Source of the DNA: Schistosoma mansoni
Lineage: Eukaryota > Platyhelminthes > Trematoda > Strigeidida > Schistosomatidae
Length of the DNA: 64,000 bases
NCBI RefSeq assembly: GCF_000237925.1
Contig: NC_031496.1
Coordinates: forward strand, 2,147,396 to 2,211,395
Reading direction: 5' to 3'
Shown: positions 1 through 13,462 of the stretch, in pieces
How the letters are laid out: every line of letters starts with the position of its first letter
Numbering within the stretch: the first letter of the stretch is position 1
Translations under genes and position numbers: made by a program
The notes under the pieces: model-generated
What the model saw: the letters and a program-made list of their open reading frames with translations, nothing else
The model's database searches: none
What the model was told of the DNA's origin: nothing

Positions 1-3000
1 ATCTGGCGACCCGTTGGCTAGTTCTCGCGGACTTGCAGGTGTAGGTATAGCACTAAGTACAAGGGCAGAACAGGCACTACTAGAATGGATCCCCGTTAAC
101 AGTCGCCTGTGTGCTGTCCGGCTAAATGGCTCCGTAAGAACTCGGAAGGATAGGGACACACGTCGTTGCCTTTTCGTTGTTTCTGCCTACGCTCCCACTG
201 ACTGCAGCCATGATGAGGTGAAAGATGACTTTTACAGAAAGCTCTCTGAGCTTCTTCAGAAAGCTAAGCGCTCAGACATAGTAGTCGTAGCGGGTGACTT
301 TAATGCCCAGGTAGGCAGCTTAAATCAAACAGAAAGACATTTAGGTGGGTGTTTTAGTATTCCGGCTCAACGAACCGATAATGGTGATCGTCTGTTGCAA
401 CTATGCTCAGACAATCGTTTATTTTTGGCAAGCACTAATTTTAAACATAAGGAGAGACATCGTCTAACATGGCGACCACCTGCACCAAACCAACGATGGA
501 CTCAAATAGACCATATTGCCATCAGTCATCGTTGAAGAGACACTATAGAAGACTGCCAATCCTTCTGGAGTACATATTTATCTCCGATCATGCTCTAATA
601 CGAGCACGCATCTTTTTACGCCTCACTGGACGCAGAGAAACTACACTAAGACCCATTAAAATTGAACTTGGGGACGAGAAAGCCAAAAGTAAGTTCCAGA
701 AACAACTGAGTTAACATCTGGGCAGTTCTGTAAACGAGACCGACCCAGATGCTGCTTGGAAAGACATACAAACAGCTGTGGAAACAGCAGTCATATCTGT
801 TACTAATTAAAACCAACGGGTTACAAAAAACCAATTGCACTGATGGATTCGCGTAAACTCATCCCATCAGGCTCTGAACACGATGAAGAGCGAAGCAAAT
901 CAGATCTAGGTTAACCAAAAGTCTAAGGAACGATCGTGAGCAGTGGTGGGCAACGAAAGTAAAAGAAATGGAAAAAGCAGAGGCTGTAGGCAACACCAGA
1001 CAGCTCTTCAGACCAATAAAAGAAACCGGAATTAAGAAGTCAATTTTACAGATGTTTAGAACGATGGACGGAACACTTTAAGGAGCAGTTTAGCTGGCCT
1101 TCAGACACTCAACATTTACCCACAATTCCAAAGCAGTCTGAATGGAACATTAAAGTAGGTCTCCCGACTCTAGCTGGAGTTCAAAAGGCTATAGCTAATC
1201 TGAAACGAGGAAGAGAAGCTGGTCCAGATGGATTGGCTCCAGAGATCTTTAAATATGGTGGTCCAATTTTAGTGATTAGGTTGACTAATATTTTAGCTAA
1301 ATTCTGGGAGTTGGACGTAATCTCATCCGACTGGTCACAATCACTGATTGTCCCAATATATAAGAAGGGCCTAAAATCATCCTGCGATAACCATAGGGGG
1401 ATTATTCTAACTAACAAAGCATCTAAAATACTAGCCTCAATAATTATCGGGCGCTTAACTAAGGCTCGTAAACTGCAAACACGAGAAAAATCAGGCTGGC
1501 TTCAGACCTGGTCGTAGCTGTATCGACCACATATTCACCATTCGTCAAGTTTTAGAGCACAGACATGCTTATCGGCGTCCGACAATGATAGTTTTTTTTT
1601 TATTTAAAAGCAGCATTTGACTCTGTAGACCGAGAGGTTCTGTGGCAGTGTCTGTCATTGAAAGATGTACCTGAGAAGTACATAAACCTTGTGAGGGCTC
1701 TTTACACGAACACTACTAGTCAAGTGAGAGCTTATGGCGAACTGTCATCTGATTTTACAACCTCAAGTGGTGTCCGACAAGGCTGTTTAACTTCATCATA
1801 GACCTACTGCTGGAAATAACACTCTCGTCGACTGAATTTACAGGAATTGATCTCCTACCAGGAGGTTCACTGATCGACTTAGAATACACAGGTAACATGG
1901 CCCTGCTTGGTGAAGACGCTGACAAAATGGAGAGTCTTTTGATAGCACTGAGTAACAATGCAAGGAGATTTGGAATGAGTTTCTCCCCATCTGAAAGTAA
2001 ATTGTTACTCCAAGATTGTCCTGCGTGAACGCCTGAACTAAGGATAGGGAGTGAAGTAGTCGAACGCGTCGACGGCTTCACTTATCTTGGAAGTCTGATC
2101 AGCCCTAATGGGTTGGTGTCTGACGAAATCTCAGTACGGATTCGAAAAGCTCATTTGGCATTTGCCAACTTACGTCACCTATGGCGAAGACGAGATATCC
2201 GTCTATCAATTCAGGGACGAGTATACTGCGCATCAGTTCGCTCTGTTCTACTTTACGACTGTGAAACATGGCCATTAAGAGTAGAAGATACTCATAAGTT
2301 ACTAGTATTTGACCCCAGATGCCTTAGAAATATTGCTCGCATCTACAAAATATAAGAAAAAGGATAGTTATGTGTAGATGACTGTGGAAATGGTTGAGTT
2401 ATAATTGATATCATGAACTGAGGTTAGACACAGGGTATTAGGGAATGATAGTAAATCAGTTGATGAGATGATGAATCTTCATCGACTGAGATGGTTAGGC
2501 CACGTGTTACGTATGCCTCAACACCGATTATCAAGACGCTCTATGATGACTAGTATTGGGGATGGTTGGAAGAGAGTTAGGGGCGGCCAAACCGAAACAT
2601 GGCATCAGAGTTTGAAGTCACTAACTTCTAGCCTGAGCCATGNNNNNNNNNNNNNNNNNNNNNNNNNNNNNNNNNNNNNNNNNNNNNNNNNNNNNNNNNN
2701 NNNNNNNNNNNNNNNNNNNNNNNNNNNNNNNNNNNNNNNNNNNNNNNNNNNNNNNNNNNNNNNNNNNNNNNNNNNNNNNNNNNNNNNNNNNNNNNNNNNN
2801 NNNNNNNNNNNNNNNNNNNNNNNNNNNNNNNNNNNNNNNNNNGTAGGTGTATACACTCTTTATCTTCCCTTAAACCTTGAGATTAAAATTGCTTCACAAT
2901 TTTCTTCCTTCCTGTACTATATCATTATATACAACCTATCATTTATATACTACCACCACTAAATTAACTACTTTAAAGAATTTTGTGTTCATCTTGTTGT

Positions 3001-3068
3001 GCTAATTGGTGAGGTATGGCAACTTGGACCGATGCATAAATATGCCTGGTCCTGACTGACTGACTGAC
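1..3068 (+). mobile_element. LINE-X copy, long but decayed, cut by the window edge
   Basis: Non-LTR retrotransposon with an apurinic-type endonuclease followed by a reverse transcriptase. The endonuclease is read at 14-535 (VVAGDFNAQVG, then IDHIAISHR) and shifts frame near 470-540. RT blocks follow in several frames: PDGLAPEIFKYGG near 1225-1260, the block A motif AAFDSVDRE near 1610-1640, and GVRQGC near 1770. The catalytic box that should read YADD reads YTGN at about 1885-1896, so the enzyme is dead. The C-terminal part (HRLRWLGHVLRM near 2478) is still readable. The 3' end is a (CTGA)n tail at 3051-3068. An assembly gap lies at 2643-2842. The clade is RTE-like by organisation and short-repeat tail, but I cannot place it firmly. 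Confidence 0.85.
2643..2842. other. Assembly gap (200 N) inside LINE-X
   Basis: Exactly 200 N, so a placeholder. The LINE-X copy at 34456-35048 runs through the same place, and its flanks are joined there by about 96 bp (34724-34819). The real missing length is probably near 96 bp. Confidence 0.9.
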
Positions 3069-6000
3069 CTGTATGTCATATTTTTTCTTGAGACCATCTG
3101 TTAGTAGGGCTGTGGCCAGCTAAGCTGCCAGGGAATCCTACATAGAGCCAACTCTCAGTGGGCAGAAGTGGGAGGGAAGTCGGGATTCTATCATATGATG
3201 TCAAGCTTTCTCAGAGGTTTACTTGAGGAGCGTGGTTGTAATATTCTGGTAGAACGTTTCTGTTGTAATGACTCCCCATGTACAGTTATCAAGTAACTTC
3301 GCATTCTCTCATCGTTCAGCGAGAGAAATTCCGGGTGTTAGGGTCTACACTCACAAGGTATGTTTCTTTGCTCGGTCACCCGCTTAGTTGCCCATCTCTA
3401 TACCTGACTTTTGAGATTTATTTCTTTTGAAACAGGGGGTAAAAAACGTCGTCGCGGAATTCGAACTGGGGTCTTGAGTATTTTTCAAAGAATGTCAGAA
3501 ATAATTTCAGAATGAATGCACAAAGATATTCTTGAATAAAGCCAAGAGCTGCATTTGCTTTGGCTGTACCCTTAAGAATAGTTGGAAATGATACCCAAGT
3601 TATATGTGATTACCAGTTTCAGATCTTGCACAGGGAAGAAAATTAAAGGCTACTTTTCATAGGGGACGCAGAAGATATCCCGTTTCGATAAGTTAAATAT
3701 TGGTTCATTGTCCATTACCTATTTCCTTATTATTTTTGTGTCCTTTTAAAGCTTGAATGAATCCTTCTTGCCATTCATAGACCTCCATATCTATACGCCG
3801 TCAGTGTATACAAGAATCACTTAGCTAATTCTGTCGACGACGTAGTCAGTAAGAATCGAAAAGACTAGTGAATCAAAAACGTTAGCTTGTTATGTTCCTG
3901 ATGTCAAAACTGACCAGCTCACAAGCTATTTACCTTAATGCAAAGATAGTAAAGGCTTTGAGAAAAGTATAAAGCATTATTTTGTTACTCAAGATATGGA
4001 GTACAGTCATTCTACAGAATATCAGTCTCGAAATCTCTGATAAAGCAATAAAGTTCATGTGTCAAACGAGGAACGTCATCCTGACCATAAGGAATAAGTA
4101 AAATCGGATAAAAATGAGAATCGGGGTGGCAGCCGTCAATTTAAGGTGTTAAGTGTATTAAAACTAACTTATTCGGTTAAACCCATAAAAATAAGATAGC
4201 ATATTTATAAAGCCAGAGTCGCAGGGTAAAAATCCTCTAAATTTAAAATGGATAGAATACGTTAATAAAATTGTCTAGAATAATAGTTTTACGCTTGAAG
4301 GGGAAGACTTACTATTACCTGTAAATTATAAGCCGTAGAACTGCTACAAATGGTTATCCAGATCCACACAAAAAACTTACTGTGTAACATGTGTTTCCAT
4401 CCTAGATTTTCTAGTCGTTAAGTGACTTGGGTTTAAAACAAAATTTCAGGCAGCCTATGGTGATTTGTTGAAACGATGTAGATTCCTAACTACAGAACAT
4501 ACTGAGCCGGATGTCTAATAACTTTTAAGATTTACACTGAACGCTGAACTGTGGAAGATAATATGTGAATGTCAGTGATGGATAAGGAGTAAACATTATC
4601 AAAGCTGCGTGATCAAGTCACGAAGTCGTCGTTTATCTCCAAACTTTTCACCCTTATAATAAAAATATCATTCTGTCAGGAACGTTTTACAGAACAGTGC
4701 TTCTGGCTTCAGTGTAGAGCAAGTGAGGATAGACCAAGTTAGATTTGTAATATAAGATCTCATTAACTAAACAGTGACATCATGACCTGTGATCTATGTC
4801 ATATCAGGGCTACCAGTTTGGTGTCGTAAATAGGTTTATAAATATCGACCAGAAACCTTAGCCCAGTATTGACAAAATAGGTCAAGTATCATACATCATG
4901 TGATTAGTTTCGATACACTATAGCTTTTGTATCGAGTTTTACGAAACTCAGGTCAAAGTCATAAAATTTGTTGGTTAGCGTATGCGTCCACTTTTTTGTG
5001 GCAGTAGATATTAAGGTACATAACATTCGATACGAGCAGCTAAATGACTATAGCAACAATTGACCATTGTAATTCTCGAGCGAGCTTTATTAACGTTTGA
5101 ACGCCCACTGCAGTGTGCTAAAATGTCAACTATCATCCAATGCAGCCCTAGATTCTGTCAAACCTTTATATGAAACTGGTCTTTAGGCGGGCCCAGACTA
5201 AATTAAAGGTGTTATCTACCAATGTTCGAGTTATTTAGAAAAGTGGTGATATAGAGGACTAAAATCTGATACTGGCAATGTTAATCTCGAGAATTTCAAC
5301 CCACATTTTAGGTACTACATTTATTTATGCAAAATTCCAATACTTACAGTTCAACTAGTAGTGCCCTCATGAAAAAATAATGGTCAAATCAAAAATCAAT
5401 CTGTCATTCATGGATATGTTAATTACCAGCACGCACTCAGAAAAACAAACTATTCAAATAAAAGCATCAGTTGAAATGCTTAAAAACATGTGACTAATAT
5501 GTTAAGCTGCATAAAAACAAGAAGGTTGAACGGGACCTCTAATATGCAGAGAAATGCACGGTATATTTTGTAAAAGTTGATATCAGGAAACCAATCTTTG
5601 CATGATTTGCATCTTATGTTTGATAGTTGTTACGTCGGAATCGCTTATTACTTATACTTGTAAAACGAGGAGCCACTACAAATCCGACGACGTGAAGTTA
5701 AATCAGCAGGATTGGTACAAACGAAGATTTATTTACCTCAAAATACAACGAAGACTGTAGTCGAAAATACATTCACCTGTATATTGGTTGTACATCCATT
5801 TCAAATATTAGTTAGGATGAAATCATGTATATGAAAAATAACTTGAGTTATAACAATTCACACGCGCGCGTCATGATGAGGATAGTTCGTGTTCATTTAA
5901 TACAAAAATACCGTAACTTGAACAAACATCACATTCGAATGAATTAATGTTGAACCGAATAAAATGCCACAGTGGAAAACAACAAAATTACACCGGGTAG

Positions 6001-6338
6001 TCGTCATATTGAATTAGAACGGAAGTAATGTTTAACAAAAAGCACAATGAATAACACAGTGTGATTTTTCTTTCCAATCCCGTCATATCGGTGCAATATC
6101 ACTGGTAAAAGTGGTATGTCCACAAGACATCCACTAAGTTTCCTAAGACGCCAGATATAAATGCGACAGTTACTGTTATAGAATGAGAAAACAACAAAAC
6201 AAGATAATTAAATTACCATTTAATGTGTAAATTATAACAAGTTTGAAAAGCATTTCAGCGGATAGGAGTTCTACCTCTCTTCTGCATCTATGGGAATTCC
6301 AACTTACTGTAAGACACAACAATATATCTGGCGTTGTG
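3069..6338. other. No gene or repeat recognised
   Basis: AT-rich DNA with stops in all frames and no long open frame. A GTTCGAATTCC-like motif on the minus strand near 3458-3470 resembles a pol III B box, but no A box or SINE body was recognised around it. It could hold 5' exons or regulatory DNA of a host gene; nothing visible supports that. Confidence 0.5.
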
Positions 6339-6342
6339 ACGA

Positions 6343-6609
6343 TTTCGTGCCTATAGGTAACCCTCGTGCTATTGATAGAAGAAACCAGAGAAGTAGTGAA
6401 TAGGTCTTTATTTCGACCTTCGCGCAGTCACAGTGGAGTGTGGGATTATCTGTTCAGACAAACAAAGGCTCTCAACATTCCATATAAGATAGTAGGGAAT
6501 ATAACGCTTACAAAAGGTAAGGAAGTGAATGAATACTTGAACAATACTGTTTTAGCATATGCTTGGTTGTTTGGGGTCAACTCTTAACCAACCAACCTGA
6601 GCTGTTACA
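6343..6609 (-). repeat. 3' LTR of the gypsy element
   Basis: 267 bp. On the element strand it begins TGTAACAGCTC. It matches the LTR at 9752-10018 throughout as far as I can see by eye. Confidence 0.92.
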
Positions 6610-7279
6610 TTAGCTTCCCCCTAGAATCGACTTCCGTAGGAACGTCGGTTCGATTAACCTATCTATCGATAACACCTTTGTTCTATTTCTCATCCCAAGG
6701 CGAAATTATCAACTCGCTCACTATTTGACTTACAATCAGTTACGACTAACGCTTTCAATGATAGTCCATGGATGTCTCTTCATTTACCAGCTTGTCATCT
6801 TATTTTGTAGCATGTGATCTTTTCTACAACTATCGCTGACGGTTTGCTGCGTGCTTTCAAGAGAAAGTGTGAGAATGTGGAATAAGAATATCTGAGGAAG
6901 TGCCGCGAGCGGGCTACCCAACACCATGTTGGTGAGGTACGATTTTTCCATGCTCAGACCGGCTATCAGGTGTTTACTCACCTGCCTCTTGAGTCGCCCT
7001 CAAGTAAAAAGTAAAGAAGAGTCTACTTCAAAGGTAATGGTGAAAATCAAGCAAACCTTAAGAACTGCTCCACTGCCTGCATAAAATAATAAGATACAAA
7101 ATGGAAATACATAAATGCAATTGATAATTGTTCCGTTCATGTAAGTGCTTGGCCTCCAGAACGGATTGGTATTCTGGAAGGAAATAAACATAGTGTAGAT
7201 ATCTTGTGTACGAAGAACCATGAAAACGGCAACAAAAAAAAACTCTTTTGTAATGCGTATATGTAAAAGGGTGAACTTG

Positions 7280-8659
7280 CTAGAAGTTGGACTCTTTAAC
7301 AAAATCGATCAAGTGCATGACCTTGAGCCCGGTGATGACCGCTTTNNNNNNNNNNNNNNNNNNNNNNNNNNNNNNNNNNNNNNNNNNNNNNNNNNNNNNN
7401 NNNNNNNNNNNNNNNNNNNNNNNNNNNNNNNNNNNNNNNNNNNNNNNNNNNNNNNNNNNNNNNNNNNNNNNNNNNNNNNNNNNNNNNNNNNNNNNNNNNN
7501 NNNNNNNNNNNNNNNNNNNNNNNNNNNNNNNNNNNNNNNNNNNNNTCCCTTCTGGGCTTATTGTGTGTCCGAGAAATTCTAAAGTTTGAACACCGAAAAC
7601 ACACTTACTTTGATGTATGTTTATTCCATGTTCATCCAGTCTTTTTAACACTGTTTTTACATGCTGTTCGTGTGATTGCAAATCGGGGCTGGCAATTAAC
7701 AAGTCGTCTATATACCCCTGCGCAAATGGCATATCTCGAAGTAGATTGTCTATGAATCTTTGAAATGTCTGTGCCGCATTTCTCAGGCCGAATGGCATGC
7801 GTATAAACTCGAATAAGCCAAAGGGTGTTGTAATAGCTGTCTTGGGGATATCTTCATCAGCCACTGGGATATTGTGATATGCCCTGACTAAGTCAATTTT
7901 AGTGAATATGTTCATACCCTGTAAACCGTTTGTGAAATCTTGGATATGCGGTATTGGGTACCTATCTGGTACGGTTTGACGGTTGAGGGCTCTGTAATCC
8001 CCGCACGGTCGCCAGTCACCTTCATTTTTCTTTGGGACCATATGCAAAGGGGATGCCCATTGACTATCAGAGGGACGGATAATACCCAGTTGTAGCATAT
8101 AATCAAACTCGGCCCTAGCGATTTTGAGCTTATCTGGTGCTAGTCTCCTGGGTTTTGCAAAAACCGGTGCACCTTCGGTTTTGATAGTGTGACTTACTTT
8201 TAGTTTGTCTTTAGAAGGCTGTGGGTTTGGTTTAGTTAAGTTTGGAAATTCCGCGAGTATATCTTGGAATTTCGCTGTTGTTACTGGAGGAGTTTGAATC
8301 AAGTTAAGAGAGCTGATGTGACTTTCTTTGCCTTTTGTGTAATACGAAGTTTCTTTTAGTGTTAATCGCCGTTTCTTGGTGTCAACTAGAAATTCGTATC
8401 TCTCTAGAAAGTCCATCCCCAGTATTGCCAGATCTAAGTCGGCTACCGTGAAAACCCAAGGGAACTGCCTCCTGAACCCCAAATCTAGGGTTAAGTTTTT
8501 CTGCCCAAATGTCGCAATTTTAGTTTTATTTGCAGCTTGAAGTGTAATTGATGATGTTTCTCGACTAATCTCAGTTTTATTTTGAGGGATGATGCTAAGA
8601 GCAGCGCCAGTATCCACCAAGAAATTCAAGCCAGAGTTTCTGTCTCTAACATAAAACAA
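7280..8659 (-). pseudogene. pol part (protease, reverse transcriptase) of the gypsy element
   Basis: Fossil pol region of the LTR element. An aspartic protease core ([13 protein letters not shown]) precedes RT blocks, including the [11 protein letters not shown] motif and a YIDDLL catalytic box, followed by FLGHTIS. The order and motifs are those of Ty3/gypsy elements. The 200-N gap falls inside this part, so its length is uncertain. Confidence 0.85.
7346..7545. other. Assembly gap (200 N) inside the gypsy element
   Basis: Exactly 200 N, a placeholder gap inside the RT part. No second copy in the window shows the true length. Confidence 0.95.
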
Positions 8660-8706
8660 GCGACTGTTTTGGCGCCCCTCCTCAGTCGTCGCGACCTGGG
8701 GAGGGG

Positions 8707-9552
8707 TTACTCGTTTCCCGCTGTCTTAGAATTATGCTTAGGCCAGGCGCATGGTTGCATGCACTTGGTTGAGTTGACACCAAACTTCCAGTGGTACCAA
8801 CAAAACTGCCCAGGTTGTCTGGACATTTGTGACCTGTTTTGTGACTTGGATCGTGGTCGTTGTGGTGACCTGCTCCTGTTTCTATGACCCATTTGCATTC
8901 TGGTGACAGCCTCAGTGAGACTCTTAACACTCGCAATGAGTCCTTCTATGACGGGGTCTTTTGCTGATTCTACTTTTTGTGTGTGATTTATTGTGCCTGG
9001 TCCAGTTGGAGGACCTCTCTCCATTATTCTATCGGCTATACGAGCTAAATGAGATAATGAGGTTTCAGGATCTTGTGCATCCAAACAGTGTTGGACGTAG
9101 CATGGGAGAGCTTGTATCCATCCTTGTTTTAGGACTGCTTCACCCACCGTGTTATCACCCATTAACACTTGGAGGTGACGCAAAAACTGTGACGGCGACC
9201 GATCACCTAGTGTTTCACCTTGAAAAAGTCTTTGGATTCTTTGACTATCTGATAATGATAAACGGTTTATTATCTCTCGTCTTAAGATGGTGTATGGTTG
9301 TGGTAATGGTGGATCTAAAATCAAGTCACGGACTTCTTTGGCAACTGAAGGAGGAAGGATAGAACACAAGTCTCTATAGCGAATCCCTTCAGATTTGATA
9401 TTGTGTCTTGTGAAATAATGCTCTAGTTGAGCAAACCACAACTCAGGATCACTACGATCAAATTCTGGAAGTCGGGATTTCGTAGTTATAACAGTGTCTA
9501 TCACCACTGGTGACAAATCTTCCAGATTATGGGTTTCTATTGAGTCTGACAT
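8707..9552 (-). pseudogene. gag part of the gypsy element
   Basis: Reads as a 281-residue gag-like protein: a retrotransposon gag region in the first 170 residues or so, a basic RS-rich stretch, then a zinc knuckle of C-x2-H-x9-C-x3-C form. That knuckle sets the CsRn1/Boudicca group apart from the usual CCHC gag. It lies between the 5' LTR and pol, as expected. Confidence 0.88.
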
Positions 9553-9751
9553 GAGGTATGTGACAAATATAGCAATAAAGTTAGCACGAAAAATGGTTAC
9601 TATAACACGAATAACTTAAGATAATACGGAATAAACTAGTTATATACTCAACTTAGTTTACAGATAATCCGGTCTACTTTTACGATTAAGTAAAAAAAAA
9701 AAGATTAATAACAGAAATGAGGTTAAATTGTGTTCAAAAAGGGCTCACCAC

Positions 9752-10018
9752 TTTCGTGCCTATAGGTAACCCTCGTGCTATTGATAGAAGAAACCAGAGA
9801 AGTAGTGAATAGGTCTTTATTTCGACCTTCGCGCAGTCACAGTGGAGTGTGGGATTATCTGTTCAGACAAACAAAGGCTCTCAACATTCCATATAAGATA
9901 GTAGGGAATATAACGCTTACAAAAGGTAAGGAAGTGAATGAATACTTGAACAATACTGTTTTAGCATATGCTTGGTTGTTTGGGGTCAACTCTTAACCAA
10001 CCAACCTGAGCTGTTACA
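9752..10018 (-). repeat. 5' LTR of the gypsy element
   Basis: 267 bp and apparently identical to 6343-6609. On the element strand the gag part follows about 200 bp downstream. Confidence 0.92.
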
Positions 10019-10022
10019 ACGA

Positions 10023-10342
10023 CTCATATGAAAAAATTTGAACATTAACGAAACTAGGGAAATACAAAAATCGAGGAATATCTACAAACATGACAATCAA
10101 TTAACTGGTCAACCAACAATAATTTTGAAATTGATTCATTTTGTCAGCTGATAAGAAATGATGCAAGACTGAAGGGTCAGAGATGAAGTCAGGGGGCGAG
10201 ATATTAAGGCTAAGTGCGAAGACACTTGTTTAACCAGAATGGACCAACATGGAAATTCTATTAGCCCACCTCGTCGTATTGCAAGCTGAATATAGCGCTT
10301 ATAAGCACAATGAAAACTTGTAGAATAAGCCACTCGGCTACC

Positions 10343-10378
<36 letters not shown>

Positions 10379-11571
10379 TCAAGAAGTTTTCTTCTGATTA
10401 GCCGTATAATTTATTAATGAATTTAGAAGTTCGATCATTTTAGCTGACAAGTGATTGAATAGTTTGGTATCATACAACAGGACATGTAAATGCGCGAAGC
10501 GACTACCAACATGTAAAACGAATAATAAGAAAAAGAAACGGAACTGGCATTATGTACATAAGAAAAAAGGTGAAACACTGTAAAGTGAACCGCAACAAAA
10601 TTTGTTTGGTCAGTGTAACTTGGAAGTTTTCTTTGAATAACCATCAGAAACAGAGTTCACTGAATTATTAAATATCCTCGAACACAATGAGCAACGATGG
10701 CGTGAAAGGAAACACAAATGCAGTCTTATATTGAAAAGTAGTTCAGGACAATATTTCCGAAAGGTAGAGAGCGACCTAAAAATGTTCAACAGAAGTATTG
10801 CAATCAAAGAAAGACTACGGACAATAAGGCAGAAAATGGAACGGAGGAGGTTATCTTTGAAGGTGCCATAAGTGATCGGAGTTTGACAACGCCTTGACAC
10901 GTAGAACCTACATAATCGAGGTATACCATCCAGTCAAATCAGAAGGGATCTCAAGAAATATTTGGGAAACCATCGATATGTCGAGAAGAGTTTGATCTAG
11001 GATGCTTAGCAGTTACAAGGGATGCGTAACACGGGTTTCACACACGTGATCTGGTGTAGATTCGTGACGGAAAGCTTTCGGCTAGCGTGTTCAGTAAAAC
11101 TAATGATGTCAGCATAAATTTCAAAGAATCACATATCTAAATAAGAACTTTCTTCTAAACCTAAACGAATAGATACACATTTTTGGGCTCCGAGTTGGTG
11201 TGAGACATTAGGGATGAAGAAAGTACTTCAAAAATCTCAGTGAGTGAAATTGAAGTATTTCCGTCCGCTGGGATTTAACAAATACATTTTTCCTCGTTAA
11301 TGACTTGTAGAGCTATTTGTCTTGGTGATTTGTTTACCGACATATGTTTATTTAAACGTTAACAGTGATGTAGTTATTAGTTCGTCATAAGTGAAATGTT
11401 CGTGCATTTAAATCAAACAAATAACATGTATTGAAAAGGAACGATCGTGCAAACAACGTCGTACAAAAGCGGAGATATGGTATTTTATTGCGTTTATAGA
11501 AATTTGTGGATCAGCAATATAGATGATCTATGTCAAATGACTGTGGGCCTATTCCAGTTAGTCGGTAATAG
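10023..11571. other. No gene recognised
   Basis: AT-rich sequence with only short open frames and no recognised repeat apart from an (AT)n run at 10345-10376. Confidence 0.5.
10345..10376. repeat. (AT)n microsatellite
   Basis: About 15 TA units in a row. Ordinary simple repeat. Confidence 0.95.
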
Positions 11572-11889
11572 TGTGACCAACAGTTAACGTCAAAGTTACA
11601 CCTCGCGGTCAACACCCAACATAGGATTACCACTTCGTCACACCAGGGTACTATGGCTGTTTTAAAAACCTCATCACACAAAGGACGTTGTTACATAAAT
11701 GTGTTGGTACAAGTAGGCACAAAGGAGAAGTTGTGAGCACCATCCTATGGACAAATCCATGGCGTGCAATTGATTGATGCGTGTTGGTTGTTCCTAATTT
11801 TTTACGGGGATCGATGAACTACTCCACATTCCGTTACCCAACTGTCAGATGATTTGGTTAGGGCTCAGTGACATTTCACTGGTCCTACA
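11572..11889. repeat. Candidate solo LTR, copy 1
   Basis: A block of about 318 bp, clearly homologous to 58972-59291 in the same orientation. Both begin TGTGACCAAC and end with a TACA. The TG...CA ends and the length of about 320 bp suit a solo LTR of a gypsy-type element, which is inference. No clear target duplication was seen. It differs from the LTR at 6343. Confidence 0.6.
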
Positions 11890-13254
11890 TATTATCAAAT
11901 CTACGCGCCAATGTAAGATAAAGAGATAACTTGGGCATTGTGTATAGTAAGGTGATAAATGAATTTTAACCTATCAAATAAATTATGGAGACTGAGGACA
12001 GTTAGTAAATTAGAGCGAAAGTAAAGAACAGATGATATCTCTGTAATCTATCAGTTTACCCGGTACGACCAAATCCTATAAACTGTTAATGAAAAAATTA
12101 TATCTGCTTCCTTTGTCGTCTTTTTTGAAGTAGGACTGGATACATACAGCGGCATATTAGAAAAGGACCAAGGCAGGGCTCTGACTTTCAGTTTCAAAGC
12201 GAAGAATGTGAATCCAAATACTGTAAGTGGAAAAAAGTAGTAAGCTGCTTTACGATCATAAGAATTGAAACTCTGAGTTTTAGCTGAAAACAAGCACAAA
12301 ATATTTTATAGTGATTAACATCGAAATATTTCTTTGTTAGTAAGTATCTTAGTTTTGTTTGAAGTGTCTCAAGGTTACCTGGACCCTCCCGGCCTATCAG
12401 CTGTTTTCTAGTTTTCATCGAAACAGCTGATTGTCATTCGTGGCGTGTAGCTTATCAATTAAGCGTAACAAACTAGAAATATAAAAGATGCGTGGATTGT
12501 GGTTCTCAACTCTTATTTACAAGAACAAAACAATAGCTTTGCCTTAGGACGTCTGGGACAACCTCTGTGAATACATGCAGAGCTATTTTATTAAATATCC
12601 AAATTAATACTAAATTCTGAAATTTTTAAGCATGATCGACAATTGTTCTCTAGAAAATACACTAAGTAGGTTTAGGTGTTAGAGTACCACTAATCTCCCA
12701 AGTCCCTAGCTCCAAGTTATGTGGTAGCAACCAAAGTCCTGGCGTCCTACAATGTATATGCCGGTTCATATTGTCTCAGCAATCTAAAATCTATAGAGGA
12801 TTAGTCGAATATATAGATGGAACTAGTGTCGGGGCACCTAGAACTAATAAGACTGAAGGGGATAAAGCGTTTACCAAGGCAGGTTGCTTGCTCGATTAAC
12901 TCATTCTTTTAGGATAATTGTTGTGATGACGTTCGGCGAAGCTCTCAGTGCGATAAATTGACGCTAACCATCGAAACACTTTTCGTCGGAGAAAACTGCT
13001 TAGAACACTGTGGAGATAACCAGCTTCCTGTCTATGTTATGGAACAATGGACAGCCCAAGTCCTTCCTCAGAAGTAATTCGACTATACTATTAATGTGCT
13101 CGCACCTCCTGTTTATTTTTTTTGTTATTATTCTGTGCCTTGTGTATTTAGAAGGTTTTAATCTAAGGCAAGCTACCTGAATTTACTAGTCATAATATTT
13201 ATTTTAAAATACGCTCAAATTTATTTCACCTGTTGTTTTATTTGAAACTTTCAG
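11890..13254. other. No gene recognised; upstream of the first identified Atos exon
   Basis: AT-rich, with no long open frame and no recognised repeat. The exon that must precede 13255 (ending with two bases of a split codon) was not identified here. Confidence 0.45.
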
Positions 13255-13380
13255 TCCTAAAAATAGGGGAATCTCTATTTCCGATTGTCAGATTGAGCTC
13301 TTGGACTACATACAAACGTCCCCTTTAATGACTGCAATCAAAGAGCCAGGTCGTCCTCGCAGATATAAGCTTACTCACAG
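13255..13380 (+). CDS. atos: Atos homologue, internal exon (first one identified)
   Basis: Preceded by a good acceptor (ACTTTCAG) and followed by a GTTGGT donor. Open in one frame: ISISDCQIELLDYIQTSP, then a basic stretch RPRRYKLTH. The exon starts with the last base of a split codon and ends with AG, which joins the A that opens the next exon to make Arg. That phase match is the main support. No specific domain is recognised in this piece. The gene must have at least one more coding exon upstream. Confidence 0.65.
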
Positions 13381-13462
13381 GTTGGTGTCATCTTTCTAAA
13401 TTTAGCAACTTGTTGTCTTCTTCAGTACTATTAACTCCATTCTTGTTTATCTTCTTTTACAG

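Larger units (their letters stand above)
6339..10022 (-). mobile_element. Ty3/gypsy LTR retrotransposon, CsRn1/Boudicca-like clade
   Basis: The element lies on the minus strand between two 267-bp LTRs and is flanked by a 4-bp direct repeat (ACGA at 6339-6342 and 10019-10022). Inside are a gag part, an aspartic protease part and a reverse transcriptase part. The clade call rests on the gag zinc knuckle of C-H-C-C spacing, typical of CsRn1 and Boudicca. A TGG that could start a primer binding site lies just inside the upstream LTR. The two LTRs look identical by eye, so the insertion is young. The interior is much shorter than in complete relatives and no integrase was recognised, so the copy is broken, with at least one or two breaks. 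An assembly gap also falls in the RT part. Confidence 0.9.

Noticed and set aside
6366-6587. 73-codon frame in the LTR, present twice
   Set aside because: Identical because the LTRs are identical; antisense to the element and with no domain.
13410-13462. ATG at 13410 as start of the Atos protein
   Set aside because: The stretch before 13463 ends in a good acceptor, and the exon at 13255-13380 joins in phase, so this ATG is probably intronic.
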